A stretch of 64,000 bases of DNA from Candidula unifasciata (GCA_905116865.2 CAJHNH020002470.1:1-64000), one strand, 5' to 3'. Positions 10,480 through 20,782 are shown, counted from the stretch's first letter. The notes: a model not told the origin generated them from the letters alone. Numbers and translations: made by a program.

Positions 10480-11440
10480 TCTACCAACTCAAGTGCAATG
10501 ACTCCCTTGGCTCTACTCCTATGCAGTCTACTCTGACACATTCTTGAATACTGTAACACAACAATCTTGAACACGGACAAACACCAAACAGCTGATAGTG
10601 ATTTAATTTATTCTGCAACGATGCCCTCCTGATCAAATACGTGCCAAAGGTAAATTATCTAAAGTCCTAGTTATATTCACAAGCATGTTAGTACTTACAT
10701 CAGAAATAAAGATTATTCTGTCACTGCATCTCATGATAACATTTCACAACCTAACAAAATGGCATCATAAACTCCACGTCACAGCATTTTTTCCTTCCTC
10801 TACTCCGCGTCGTCATGGATTGATTAGCCAGGTTTCTCAAGGCTGGTAAGTTGAAACAGTCACACGCTTGAAACAGGATTAATTTAGTGCACGAATTCAA
10901 CCTCCAACGAAATCAAGTTACTGGACATTCTTTTGTATTCGGCTGTTCCTTGTCGGATTCAATACCTTGACCTAGTTCATATACATACTGTAAAAAGCAC
11001 ACCATTTTGAGGAACCTCGTCCTCATTGCGATGCCACGGGTAAATGCTTAGTCCATTTCTGATTCACATTACTTGAGTACATATTGATGCTGTCTCTGAT
11101 GTCGTGTGTCCATCGTCATGACTGACAGTCAGCGATTTCTCTTCTAGAACCATACATTTCAAGACACTACTTTCTACATCACAGCAGCGTTTATATTGCT
11201 CGAAATACTAAAGATTCCGAAGCAGGATGTTGTTAATCAACCTGTTAGAACTACGTTAAAAATGAATTTAAAACAGGTCTGGTTAACCAGTAGTGAATTT
11301 AATTATTTGAGACCAAGATAAAGAAGTGATGGTTTGGTCATCTGATGAGAATGGCTTTGTACAAACTGCCACAGATAGCCAAACTAAAAAATTGTTATGA
11401 ATACAGAGCCAATAAATAACCAGAAAAAAAAAAATGGAAC
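10480..11440 (+). other. Long intron stretch, nothing recognised
   Basis: AT-rich sequence without open frames of note, splice-flanked coding blocks or recognisable repeats. Confidence 0.5.
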
Positions 11441-11744
11441 TAAGGCATCAAGTACACCCTTGAGGAACTAGAGATTCCCTTACACAACGCATTAAAAAGA
11501 TCACCCACCCCCCCAACCCCACAGACACTTCGATGAGGTTACAGGAGGACGAAAAGAAGCAGAAAAAAAAATCTTGCAGAATCTGTGTGGTTGTCTGTTG
11601 AATTTTTAGAAATTTTCTGTAGCACTCTAGATCAATACCTTGGGTTTTCATTTTCATTTAAATTTAACAACTATATACTTGTTTTTGCGTGTGTGCGCAT
11701 ATATATACATACTTACACAAGCACACACATATCGGCACATCGAG

Positions 11745-11970
11745 GATCTACTTCACTGCACTGGGTTTTATTCCATATGGCTCGATCTCTATCTGAACGG
11801 CTAGCCGCCTACCGAGACCGCGGCGCAGAGCACGATCTCCGTAGCTCCAGCAACGATATCCTAGGGATCCTCGTGAAAACGACACTCGTGAACTCAAGGG
11901 CAAATCCGTGGAACGAACCGACCACCTTCAGGGTGCGAGGAACGTCTTGACCACTTCGCAACGGAGCTCC
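11745..11970 (-). repeat. tRNA-headed SINE, family F (copy 1)
   Basis: The + strand text (GCACTGGGTTTTATTCC, CTAGCCGCCTACCGAGA, GTAGCTCCAGCAACGAT, CTCGTGAACTCAAGGGC, CCACTTCGCAACGGAG) matches 15560-15795 block by block. The complement of 51290-51510 gives the same layout, with a tRNA-like head GGCGAAGTGGTCAAGC and B box GTGGGTTCATTTC. The element therefore reads on the minus strand here. Confidence 0.75.
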
Positions 11971-11971
11971 C

Positions 11972-12030
11972 TATATATATATATATATATATGTGTGTGT
12001 ATGTGTGTGTGTGTGTGTGTGTGCGTGAGT
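11972..12030 (+). repeat. (AT)n(GT)n microsatellite
   Basis: Alternating AT then GT dinucleotides of about 55 bp. Confidence 0.95.
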
Positions 12031-12087
12031 TATCTCTGTGTTCACTGTCCCTCGACTGGAGTCGTGTGCCCCTATCTCTGTATCTAG

Positions 12088-12298
12088 GTTGACAGGTCAA
12101 CACGTGCAGTACCTGCAATGGAGCTTTTACTTTCGCATGTCAGCCATTTCCGGACCCCAGGTGTGGGACCTCAGGTGGGCTGGCCAGAGAATCGCCTATG
12201 AGATCAGTCTGCAGGAGGTGGCTGTTCTGTATGCAGGTGCCAACCCAAAAATGTTCTACAGCCATCTTTCAGATAGCGCTTTCGGACTAGGGAACAAG
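12088..12298 (+). CDS. AOC: Copper amine oxidase, fourth recognised exon (start of catalytic domain)
   Basis: The exon starts after TATCTAG (phase 2) and ends in phase 0 at AACAAG/GTTCAT. It encodes WSFYFRMSAISGPQVWDLRW, RIAYEISLQEVAVLYAGANP and SHLSDSAFGLGNK. ISGP.xxD.RxxGxRxxYEISLQE is a signature of the catalytic domain. The Asp in LSDSAFGLG (residue 309 of the window-encoded chain) aligns with the catalytic base of the family, and the Tyr in VLYAG with the conserved active-site Tyr. GTTCAT is a weak donor, but it is the only one that joins to the next exon in frame. Confidence 0.93.
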
Positions 12299-12341
12299 GT
12301 TCATGTTGTTACTTTGATCTCTTTTCATGCAAAGTAGATGT

Positions 12342-12590
12342 ACCATCATCATCATCACCACCATCATCATCGCCATTATCAACATTATCATCATTATCAT
12401 GCTTATCAGCATTATTATCTTTATAATTATCTTCATTATCATCATCATCATCGCCATCATTAACAACATCAAAGTTATCGTAATCTTTATCACCATCATA
12501 ATAATTGTCGTCGTTGTCATCATAATCACTGTCATCATTATCATCATCATTTTCATCATCATCTTCATCGTCATATCATCATGGCGGTTA
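12342..12590 (+). repeat. Degenerate (ATC)n microsatellite
   Basis: About 250 bp of CATCAT/ATTATC triplet variants, directly downstream of exon 12088-12298. It yields long low-complexity open frames on both strands that are not genes. Confidence 0.9.
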
Positions 12591-12749
12591 TAAATTCACC
12601 TTCAGGGTTGTGTCGGTATCTGTTGCGTAGAGTATGCGAACGCGATTCGTAATTCAGAGACGCCTGCTTCGATTACAACAGATGGCGATTTGGCAGCAGG
12701 ACACTTTGGATTGATGTCGACAATGTTTTCACAACGCAAAGGCTAACTG

Positions 12750-13065
12750 TTCCTCCTTCTATTGTGCCTTCAGCAGAATATGTCACCAAGGGTTCGCATT
12801 ATACTCTTATATGTTTTTCTATCCTGTACAGCCTTTTTGATGTCATGGATGGCATCCAGTCTTTCACCTTTATCTTCTGTCAACAATTGATTGGACGAAT
12901 GGACGAAACACCTCAATGCGTCTTTTTTCCATTTCGTGCCTGTTAGGCCAATCTCTTTTCGTTTCTTTTCAGAATGTGTCCAATGAAGCACCATCTTCTC
13001 TGTTTCATAACTGTTCGTACTAGCGGAAAGGATAACTGCTGAACGTAAAAATGGACAGTAAAAAC
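12750..13065 (-). pseudogene. RTE-like retrotransposon tail relic
   Basis: On the minus strand VMKQRRWCFIGHILKRNEKR matches the RRW.xIGHILR.. motif. It is followed in other frames by degraded KKDALRCF and D..ER/KAVQDRKTY pieces (pattern A.DR..W). Only the last ~90 residues remain. Confidence 0.6.
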
Positions 13066-13261
13066 GACTAAGAAATTCTTGGGTTGGGTTGCAAGCTGCT
13101 CTAAGGTATACGCCAGTAACTTTTTCATCAGGATTTTAGAACAGGTCTGAGTTCTCTACTAAGCTAGGCAATACGACCAACATTTCCTAGACATGAATCT
13201 TTGTCTTCCTCTTGTTATTTGTCATCCAGCAGCGGGACTAAGTAAATAAAGTAAATGATCA

Positions 13262-13378
13262 TTTTTATCGACTTCAAGCGTATTGGGCTAGACCTATCTT
13301 ATAATAGACCAGTCGGCACTCTGTGGGTGACGTGGTCAACATGTCCATGGCCGTCTATACATCCCAGACTACACCTCA
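13262..13378 (-). repeat. Partial shared-body SINE
   Basis: Complement of the SINE body: GGGCTAGACCTAT..ATAGACCAGTCGGCAC and GGGTGACGTGGTCAACAT correspond to the GTGCCGATTGG / GCTGACCACATCACCC end of the shared-body SINEs. The head is missing. Confidence 0.6.
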
Positions 13379-13491
13379 TCGTCATCATCATCCTCTGTGT
13401 TGCTTGTGTTATCAGGCGTCAAATAGGGCTCGCTTTTGATTTCTCCCCTCCGCTCTATTACATGCAACTTTCTAGATTTCTGACATAAAGT

Positions 13492-13557
13492 TCAGTTCAG
13501 CATTTCTTTGCTGCCTGTAATAGTTATTCTTAATGTGTCCCTTGGATTTCCTCTCCC

Positions 13558-13624
<67 letters not shown>

Positions 13625-13735
13625 TCTTTCTCTCTCTTTCTGTCTCTCTCTTTCTCTTTCAGACCTTTTCTTTCCCCCTTCAGTGCCCAGTTTGTAATTC
13701 TTTGCTCACTTCTTGTTAGAGTGTGCCCTATATAT
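13492..13735 (-). pseudogene. Retrotransposon tail relic interrupted by an expanded (GA)n tract
   Basis: The minus strand reads MRYIGHTLTRSEQRITNWAL, then KGERKG, then about 100 bp of GA/GAAA repeat, then GRGNPRDTLRITI. Intact relatives have a GKR.RGRP.xTWRRT segment at exactly this place (compare 5766-6008). The microsatellite therefore sits inside the purine-rich codons of that motif. Confidence 0.6.
13556..13662 (+). repeat. (CT)n microsatellite
   Basis: Around 100 bp of CT with a few TTT interruptions. It gives spurious Ser/Leu and Arg/Glu open frames. Confidence 0.95.
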
Positions 13736-14243
13736 CTCAACCTTCTTTTTCTTCTTGCAGTCGATAGAGGTGTTTGTCAAGACATTTCCCTGACCTCCTC
13801 ACTAAATTTATGTTATTACTTTTAAATCGTTTTACGACACACCTTGATGGAAGTCTGCCACCCAAAAGCCAATGCGGATTCCGGAAAGAGTGCGGAGCCA
13901 TAGATATGGTGGTTTGCGAAAGGCAGTTACAAGAACAGTCAAACAATTGTCCGATGAACCAACCGTGAGCTTGTCACTCTGGTCGTAAAGTTAGTCAACT
14001 GATCTAATTTGCTACTGCAGTGACTTTATAACACTAAACCTTACAGCACCTGTTAAGTCAGCATATCGTCTTGTCTCTATCGAGTCCGAAGTGCAGCAGG
14101 AAAAGATCGGGGCCTGGCTTCATGACCCAAGTCGGCTCACCTTCCGAGATTGTTTAGAGAAGCATTGGGCTGAAACAATTGTCGAAGAGGGATCTCTACT
14201 GATGACCAGTGGACCCCTGCTGTATATGCTCCCGTGTGGACTT

Positions 14244-14390
14244 CAATATGTCTGAGAAAAATACTGAACGTTAAGTGGCAAGCCATGGTCCCAGAAACTG
14301 TCGTGCTGGACAGGGCTGGAATTCCCAATATCAATACCCTTCTGATGCAGTCACAGATTCAATGGGCCGGCCATATTGTTCGAATGCCTA
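14244..14390 (+). pseudogene. Retrotransposon tail relic (RTE-like, ILNVKWQ motif)
   Basis: It encodes CLRKILNVKWQAMVPETVVL, DRAGIPNINTLLMQSQIQWA and GHIVRMP. This is the well-conserved C-terminal section CLR.ILxIxWQD.VPxxEVL.RA..PSI.TLL...QLRWxGHVVRM of RTE-type reverse transcriptases found in animal genomes. Sequence 14060-14240 may be further degraded element sequence. Confidence 0.8.
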
Positions 14391-14904
14391 TCTTTCCATA
14401 TCTTTGGTGGTTCTCCAACTTTTGCTGGCACATGTTAGAACTGAAGATTCATAGTTTGGTCTTAAATCTATAAAACTTGAAACTCCATATTTTGTTAGGG
14501 CTTTAAAAGACTTTTGTTGCTTTGCCAATTAGTATCATAATTTCCTACGTTGTATCTCCCTGATAGTAAAAATTGCTATCAAAATAGTAAAATAGCAGGT
14601 TACTTTTTTTGCGTGTTCTCTCGCATGACATCTACATAATCTGTTGTTGGCATCTTCAATCTATTTCTCATAATTTATTTTAGTCATATTTTTGATGCCG
14701 TCGATGACAAATCGTCTATTTTTCTTTGCCAGTCTTTGAAATGTTTACCTAACAGAACAATGACATCTGCGAAATCCAGATCTTCTAGTTGTCTGTTCTC
14801 TACCCAGTCAATGCCAGTTCTACTTTTGCAACACTCGTGCATTACTCAATCAATGGCTACTCAAAACAACAAGGAAGATAGAATGCAGAATTGTTTTTGT
14901 TGAT

Positions 14905-15235
14905 GTATTTTGTTTAGTTTGCATCGTGTAGCATGACTAAAGCCAATATATGGCAACTTACTGTCGTACTTTAGTTAGCATTTCGTTTTTTGATTATTGT
15001 CAGTCGCGAGTAACTTCAGATTTACTTAATTAAACTAACATCTTATAGTATGACTGAAGTAACTGACTACTTGTTTGCTAACTTTGTTATACTATCATCG
15101 TCTGGCCTTATACAAGTAAATGACTAGCTATGTGTTGAATTGCTTTGTTTAGCTAACTTGTTGCGGCATGACCAAAGTTATTAGTTACTTACTGACTTAC
15201 ATTGTGTAGATATAACTGTGTAACATAAATAAAAT
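14905..15235 (+). repeat. Three diverged ~120-bp tandem units
   Basis: The motif AGCATGACTAAAGCCA recurs as AGTATGACTGAAGTAA and GGCATGACCAAAGTTA at about 14930, 15048 and 15168. Each is preceded by (T)TTAG(C/T)TAAC-like and followed by ACTTACTG-like sequence. It is a degenerate tandem repeat in the intron. Confidence 0.55.
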
Positions 15236-15339
15236 CATACACTAATAGGTTTCTGAATAACTTTATCTTGGTTAACTAGCAGCTTTGTACACAAGTTCAT
15301 ATTTACAAGTTTTGATAATTACATTTCTTTCCGACTCAG

Positions 15340-15515
15340 GCAAGTGGTTTAGTACCAGGAGTGGATTGTCCTGAGCATGCAACGTTTCTGCCACAGACAA
15401 TCTATAAGATGGAGCAAAATGGACCAAAGATCCTCCCCAATGCTTTCTGTCTGTTCGAGCACAACACCGGGGTGCCACTTAGGCGTCATAAGTCCAGTGA
15501 CCGCGATAATGGCAG
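15340..15515 (+). CDS. AOC: Copper amine oxidase, fifth recognised exon
   Basis: It follows CCGACTCAG in phase 0 and ends in phase 2 at GGCAG/GTGAAT. It encodes ASGLVPGVDCPEHATFLPQT, then ILPNAFCLFEHNTGVPLRRH and KSSDRDNGR. G-V-D-C-P..A.(Y/F), A.C.FE.N.G.PLRRH is a signature stretch of animal amine oxidases just before the topaquinone exon, and the paired Cys (in VDCP and FCLF) are the conserved pair of the catalytic domain. An antisense open frame over the exon (15272-15478) is a shadow. Confidence 0.94.
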
Positions 15516-15559
15516 GTGAATCTTTGGAGTGCTTTAATATTACAGGGTAAAGTCGAGAA

Positions 15560-15795
15560 GAATGCCTTCATTGCACCGGGTTTATCCCAAATGGTTCGGT
15601 CTCTCACTGCAAAACAGCTAGTCGCCTGCCGAGAGCGCCTCGCAGAGCACCAACTCCGTAGCTCCGGCGACGATCCACAGGGATCTCAGTAAAAATTGCA
15701 CTCGTGAACTGAACGGCGCAGCCATGGATTGAATCCACAATCATCAGAGCGCTAGGCAAACGGCTTGACTACTTTGCTACAGAGATCCCCTATAT
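15560..15795 (-). repeat. tRNA-headed SINE, family F (copy 2)
   Basis: Same blocks as 11745-11970 (GCACCGGGTTTATCCC, CTAGTCGCCTGCCGAGA, GTAGCTCCGGCGACGAT, CTCGTGAACTGAACGGC). The head lies at its high-coordinate end, where the complement reads GTAGCAAAGTAGTCAAGC. Confidence 0.75.
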
Positions 15796-15804
15796 ATTAT
15801 CTTC

Positions 15805-15960
15805 TAGGATTTCGTAATGCCTTGGTGCCGGCTTCAATCCCAACTGGGGGCGATTTCACTGCAGACCGTCTTGCGTTGGCTCGACTGTAAACGTAAAATG
15901 TGCATAGAAAACCGACAACATCGAAAAAATGCCGGGCCAGATTCTCCAACCCCATGTAGG
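15805..15960 (+). repeat. tRNA-headed SINE, family D (copy 1)
   Basis: CGTAATGCCTTGGTGCCGG and CTTCAATCCCAACTG resemble the B-box end of a tRNA head, followed by AAACGTAAAATGTGC..AGAAAACCGACAAC...AAAAATGCCGGG. The same order occurs at 45015-45240. Confidence 0.6.
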
Positions 15961-16090
15961 TGGATAAGTTGACCGCACGAGGACATCACGCAAGCGATAA
16001 ACACCCGGTGACACAAAGTGCCAGCATGCGGATGAGGAACACCGGTGGAGAGATCCCGGAAACCCCGTTCAGCCGTTAGTCCATATTTAT
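15960..16090 (+). repeat. Dispersed repeat C (GATAAACACCCGGTGAC family, copy 1)
   Basis: Shared core GGACATCACGCAAGCGATAA, ACACCCGGTGACACAAAGTG, GGATGAGGAACACCGGT. Other copies are at 23940-24130 (+), 32640-32830 (+) and 47588-47695 (-). Confidence 0.7.
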
Positions 16091-16097
16091 AGTAAGT

Positions 16098-16375
16098 AAG
16101 TAAGGATCCCTTTTCACGCCTAAGGCACATCGGGTATATGGGAAGAGCGTCCCACGTTTTTACAAACCAATCGGCACTGGATGGGTAATGTGTTCAGCAT
16201 TACCCCGGCCGTATTTACTTTCCCAGGACAGCCATCCTGGTACCCATTTTAGGCTGGGTCGACCTGCGACGCCCCATACGATGATAAAAATCTACGCAGC
16301 CTGCAGTGGGCTTCAATCGCGGTACGTTGGATTACAAGTCGGTCTCGCAACGCCTACGCCACGGACGCCGCTGGT
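16098..16375 (-). repeat. SINE, shared-body type with head A (copy 1)
   Basis: Complement of the 60557-60844 element. The body end AAGGATCCCTTTTCACGCC is at left, the ..TGGGTAATGTGTTCAGCAT..TTTACTTTCCCAGGACA..GGCTGGGTCGACCTGCGACG body is in the middle, and the tRNA-like head (complement of GCGTTGCGAGACCGACTTGTAATCC) is at right. Confidence 0.85.
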
Positions 16376-16659
16376 CCATATTTATGGCCCGGCTATATTC
16401 AAGGCCCCCCCCCCCCGTCCCGCATAAACCGAGTGGGCTTCAAATAAAAAAATTGCATCCCACAAGGGGACGACTTGTCCAACACCATTTGACTGGAACA
16501 ACGTCCAGCCTATCTCAGCTGTACACGACCTATAACATTAAACAAACACAGGACGTTGTGACTATTAGCCTTCATGGGCAAAACGAAAGCTAGAAACCGA
16601 TACTTGAACACTTAATGTGTATGCGAAGTGACTATGAAGGCCTTGAAAATATTGTGTAA

Positions 16660-17035
16660 ACACTTTTAGACACCCAGACACAACGCTCAAGGACACATAA
16701 CTCACACAAACATATCACTCAGAGAGAGAGAGACACACACACACACATTCACAGACAAAACGCGAAAGGACACAACACTCAAACATACGAAGTTCTCATA
16801 GACACAACACTTACAAACACACATACAGGCAAAACACTCATACAGGCAAAACACTCATACAGACACATACATAGCACACGCAGACACCAATCACACAACA
16901 CTCACACAGACACATCACTCACGAACACACATACACAAGCAAAACACTCAAACAGACATAAACACAGCACACGAAGTCATCAATCACACAACACTCACAC
17001 AGATAAACACTCACAGACATACTCCAAAAAGACAT
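16660..17035 (+). repeat. AC-rich degenerate tandem repeat
   Basis: CACTCACACAGACACA-type units with CATACAGGCAAAACACT variants over about 370 bp. Confidence 0.85.
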
Positions 17036-17047
17036 TTTTACATGCAC

Positions 17048-17285
17048 AAGAAGTTTTATCAGTCTTTTCTGTCAGTTCCCACAGAAAGACATTCTCAAAG
17101 CTACATAAATTCTGCCTGATGTAAGGAAAGGAAGTGAATTCACGGACAGTTGGTAGACTAATGCAGAATGTTTTATCTAGTCTTTTCTGTCAGTTGAGCA
17201 TAGCAAGAGAATTCTTAAAAGCTACATAAATTCTGCCTGATGTAAGGAAGTGAATCACGGACAGTTGGTAGACTAATGAAGAATT
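17048..17285 (+). repeat. Tandem duplication of ~115-120 bp
   Basis: AGTCTTTTCTGTCAGTT..GCTACATAAATTCTGCCTGA..CACGGACAGTTGGTAGACTA appears twice in direct succession, with indels. The second copy runs into the retrotransposon relic at 17285. Confidence 0.85.
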
Positions 17286-17700
17286 TTTTGAAGACGCGGA
17301 TATGTGGTTTTATAGACGGATGATGAGAATACCAGGCTGAGAATAACAGAGTAATGACAATGTCTTGAAAGACATTCATTGGTCATGTGATGATGAGGAG
17401 AAAACTGGCGTACATCGTGACAGTAGGACAGATGGAGGGGAGGAGAGGAGGGGAGGAGAGGAGGGGAGGAGAGGAGGGGAGGAGAGGAGGGGAGGAGAGG
17501 AGAGGAGGGGAGGAGGGAGGAGAGGAGGAGAGGAGGGGCAGCGGAAGACCGAGATAAAAGATGCTGGTCAGTGTGACATCATTGCGTGCAGGATCAACTG
17601 TGTCAATGTTGACTGAAAGTACACGAAACACAGGGCTGTGGATAGACATGACTTCCAACACCGTATGGCGGGGACGTTAAGACGAGGACGCTCCTGTAGA
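17285..17700 (+). pseudogene. Retrotransposon tail relic interrupted by a (GGAGA/GGAGG)n tract
   Basis: It encodes FEDADMWFYRRMMRIPG (pattern E..MWF.RRMMRI.W of RTE-type elements), then DIHWSCDDEEKTG, a GQMEG-like start, about 100 bp of GGAGAGGAGG repeat, and GQRKTEIKDAGQCD. The intact family has GKIEGRRGRGRQ at the place now occupied by the repeat. Confidence 0.65.
17430..17540 (+). repeat. (GGAGAGGAGG)n purine minisatellite
   Basis: Pure purine tandem of 10- and 5-bp units, about 105 bp. Confidence 0.95.
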
Positions 17701-17937
17701 CACAACACTCATAGAAACAACACAACACAATACACACACAGAAACAGACAGACTGAACAAACGATCGAACGAACTAACTTTATTTTTGAAGGGTCAATAA
17801 TTTAACACGCAGGACCGTCTTACATTCGGCCCTCCCAAACACCCATCTTTCACACAGAGGTTTTAGTTTTTTTAATAAAGCATGTTAAGTTCATATAATG
17901 ATATGCATGTGACAGACAGACGAACAGACAGAAAGGT

Positions 17938-18560
<623 letters not shown>

Positions 18561-18786
18561 AGACCTACTGAATGCATTATGTCGCTTAACAGACCTCAAA
18601 AATGTGTATCATGGCACGAACAAAATACGTTTTCACACGAAATTAATACATTTTTTTAGAAATCAAGGAAGTGGAGAAACATGATCGCTCTCAATAGCTG
18701 GGACGGCGTGTGGTTGTGTTGATGATGATGATGATGGAATTATTCTTAACTAAAGTATAAAGTCCCCTCGTATTTTCCTACTACAG

Positions 18787-18966
18787 AAACTATGGTGGTC
18801 TTGTGGACAGAGTTTTGATTCTACGCACCATTATCGTAGAATACAACTATGACTACATCTTTGATCTGATCTTCCATCAGAACGGGGCAACAGAGATCAA
18901 GACGTACGCTACTGGCTACATATTGGCTCAAAAGTTTCACTCAGGAGAGACTCCGTTTGGCTTCAG
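18787..18966 (+). CDS. AOC: Copper amine oxidase, sixth recognised exon (topaquinone exon)
   Basis: It follows CTACTACAG (phase 2) and ends in phase 2 at TTCAG/GTAATG. It encodes NYGGLVDRVLILRTIIVEYN, YDYIFDLIFHQNGATEIKTY and ATGYILAQKFHSGETPFGFR. The NYDY motif carries the Tyr (codon 18848-18850, residue 397 of the window-encoded chain) that the family converts to topaquinone. The following F..NG.IE....ATGYI block is the next conserved segment. The last 22 bases of the exon plus the first 10 of the intron form the unit of the 32-bp tandem array that follows. Confidence 0.96.
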
Positions 18967-19711
18967 GTAATGTTCTGAGAGACTCCATTTGGCTTCAGGT
19001 AATGTTCTGAGAGACTCCATTTGGCTTCAGGTAATGTTCTGAGAGACTCCATTTGGCTTCAGGTAATGTTCTGAGAGACTCCATTTGGCTTCAGGTAATG
19101 TTCTGAGAGACTCCATTTGGCTTCAGGTAATGTTCTGAGAGACTCCATTTGGCTTCAGGTAATGTTTTGAGAGACTCCGTTTGGCTTCAGGTAATGTTCT
19201 GAGAGACTCCATTTGGCTTCAGGTAATGTTCTAAGAGACTCCATTTGACTTCAGGTAATGTTCTAAGAGACTCCATTTGGCTTCAGGTAATGTTCTGAGA
19301 GACTCCATTTGGCTTCAGGTAATGTTCTAAGAGACTCCATTTGACTTCAGGTAATGTTCTGAGAGACTCTATTTGGCTTCAGGTAATGTTGTGAGTGACT
19401 CCGTTTGGCTTCACGTAATGTTGTGAGTGACTCCGTTTGGCTTCATGTAATGTTCTGAGAGACTCTATTTGCTTTAGGTAATGTTGTGAGTGACTCCGTT
19501 TGGCTTCACGTAATGTTGTGAGTGACTCCGTTTGGCTTCATGTAATTTTCTGAGAGACTCCATTTGGCTTCACGTAATGTTGTGATAGACTCCGTTTGGT
19601 TTCAGGTAATGTTCTGAGAGACTCTATTTGCTTCAGGTAATGTTGTGAGTGACTCCGTTTGGCTTCAGGTAATGTTCTGATGTACCATCCTTTGGCTTCG
19701 GGTAATTTTCT
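18945..19711 (+). repeat. 32-bp minisatellite built from the exon-intron junction
   Basis: The unit is GAGAGACTCCATTTGGCTTC followed by AGGTAATGTTCT, repeated about two dozen times. The first unit is the real junction (exon end SGETPFGFR, donor at 18967). Most later units keep CAGGTAATG; some read CACGTAATG or CATGTAATT and retain GT. A few units have lost or gained a base near 19460 and 19620. Reading from the exon into the array meets TAA at once (AGG TAA), so use of any later donor would truncate the protein before the copper ligands. Confidence 0.97.
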
Positions 19712-19737
19712 GAGACAGCCGGACTATTTAAAAGAAA

Positions 19738-19890
19738 ATAACTGTGGCTTCCAGGTTGATCTGACCTGAAATCGATACCAGGTAAGGTCCTGAGAAATAG
19801 AGGCGGCTGGCGAGATGTTGACTACTTCGCTCACTGGGTGCAGATTAGCCTATATAAAATAGGTCTAGCCCTATATTGCCAATAAATGTA
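19738..19890 (+). repeat. Partial shared-body SINE inside the 32-bp array
   Basis: CTTCCAGGTTGATCTGACCT, ATACCAGGTAAGGTCCTGAG, GAGGCGGCTGGCGAGATG and GGGTGCAGATTAGCC..TATA match the body of the shared-body SINEs. The head is missing. Array units resume at about 19893. Confidence 0.7.
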
Positions 19891-19959
19891 TTAGGCATTG
19901 TTTTGAAAGACCTTGTTTGGCTTCAGGTAATGTTCTGAAAAACTTTATTTGGTTTCATA

Positions 19960-20775
19960 CGTGCATGCAGACTTGATAAATGTGTGCGAGGTGAGGAGTG
20001 GGTCAAAGTTTTAGACTTGTGCATGGTTCTTATAATTTTGGGTCTTCAGTGCAGGTACTGGCCAGTTGCAGAATCAGAAGTTAAACAAATAATTGATGAC
20101 AATTCCCGCCCAGTGATGTGATTATCTATACCGATTGCTCTGTTTTGAGGGCAGACGAAGTGCACGGGTTTCATAGAAAAAGCGAAAGAATCGCGATGAG
20201 TGCAACAAAGACTGGCGTATGATATCACAACGTCTAGTTTGAGAATAAAGGTGGAGGCAGTTACTGCTGTCTTCCGCTGTCTAAAGAATCAGCTGTACAC
20301 ACATGCTGTGATTGTCACTGACTCACTGATCATGCTAAGAAAAGGTGAAAACAGGTTTGCTTCGGGCAGAGTGGCAAGCATCACTTCAGAGGTTCCATGT
20401 AGTCGGCGCCTTTAAGATATTCTCTCTAGGTGATGCCGGTGTGTTGGAAAATGAGCAAGTAGATAGATTGGCCGTTTTTGCGCCACTTGGTGGTGAATTA
20501 ATGTATGAGAAGCTAGATTTTGTAAGGGCTCCCGGGGAGCGAGTGAACAGTGCGGAAGCGCAAATAGATCAATACGGTCTGAGGCGAATGGCGCTTCGAG
20601 GAGTTACCAAGGGATCTGACTGACACTCAACACACATGTGAAGGGCCAGACGGAAATACAATCAGTTACTGGTGCCATCGGAATTGGAACGCTTCGTTTG
20701 CTGCTGAAGATAGGGACGGAGAGCTTATGGGAGTGTCCCGAGTGCTTTGATGTTGATTCCTAATTCAACATTCAG
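19960..20775 (+). mobile_element. 5'-truncated non-LTR insertion (RNase H end) with 7-bp target-site duplication
   Basis: Flanked by TTTCATA at 19953-19959 and 20776-20782. Removing 19960-20782 restores a normal unit of the 32-bp array, so both ends are defined. The insert encodes DVIIYTDCSVLRADEVHGF, a HAVIVTDSLIMLRK strand, GDAGVLENEQVDRLAV and GLRRMALRGVTKGSD, then a degraded cysteine tail. This is an RNase H domain plus C-terminal tail, in the family order. It has frame breaks, no reverse transcriptase part, and ends in AATTCAACATTCAG with no poly(A). Confidence 0.9.
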
Positions 20776-20782
20776 TTTCATA

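Noticed and set aside
15272..15478. Minus-strand 68-codon frame
   Set aside because: It is the antisense shadow of amine oxidase exon 15340-15515.
18967..19711. Array units as additional mini-exons encoding ETPFGFR
   Set aside because: Units lack acceptors and run into TAA/TGA in every reading of the natural frame. Only the donor side is copied.
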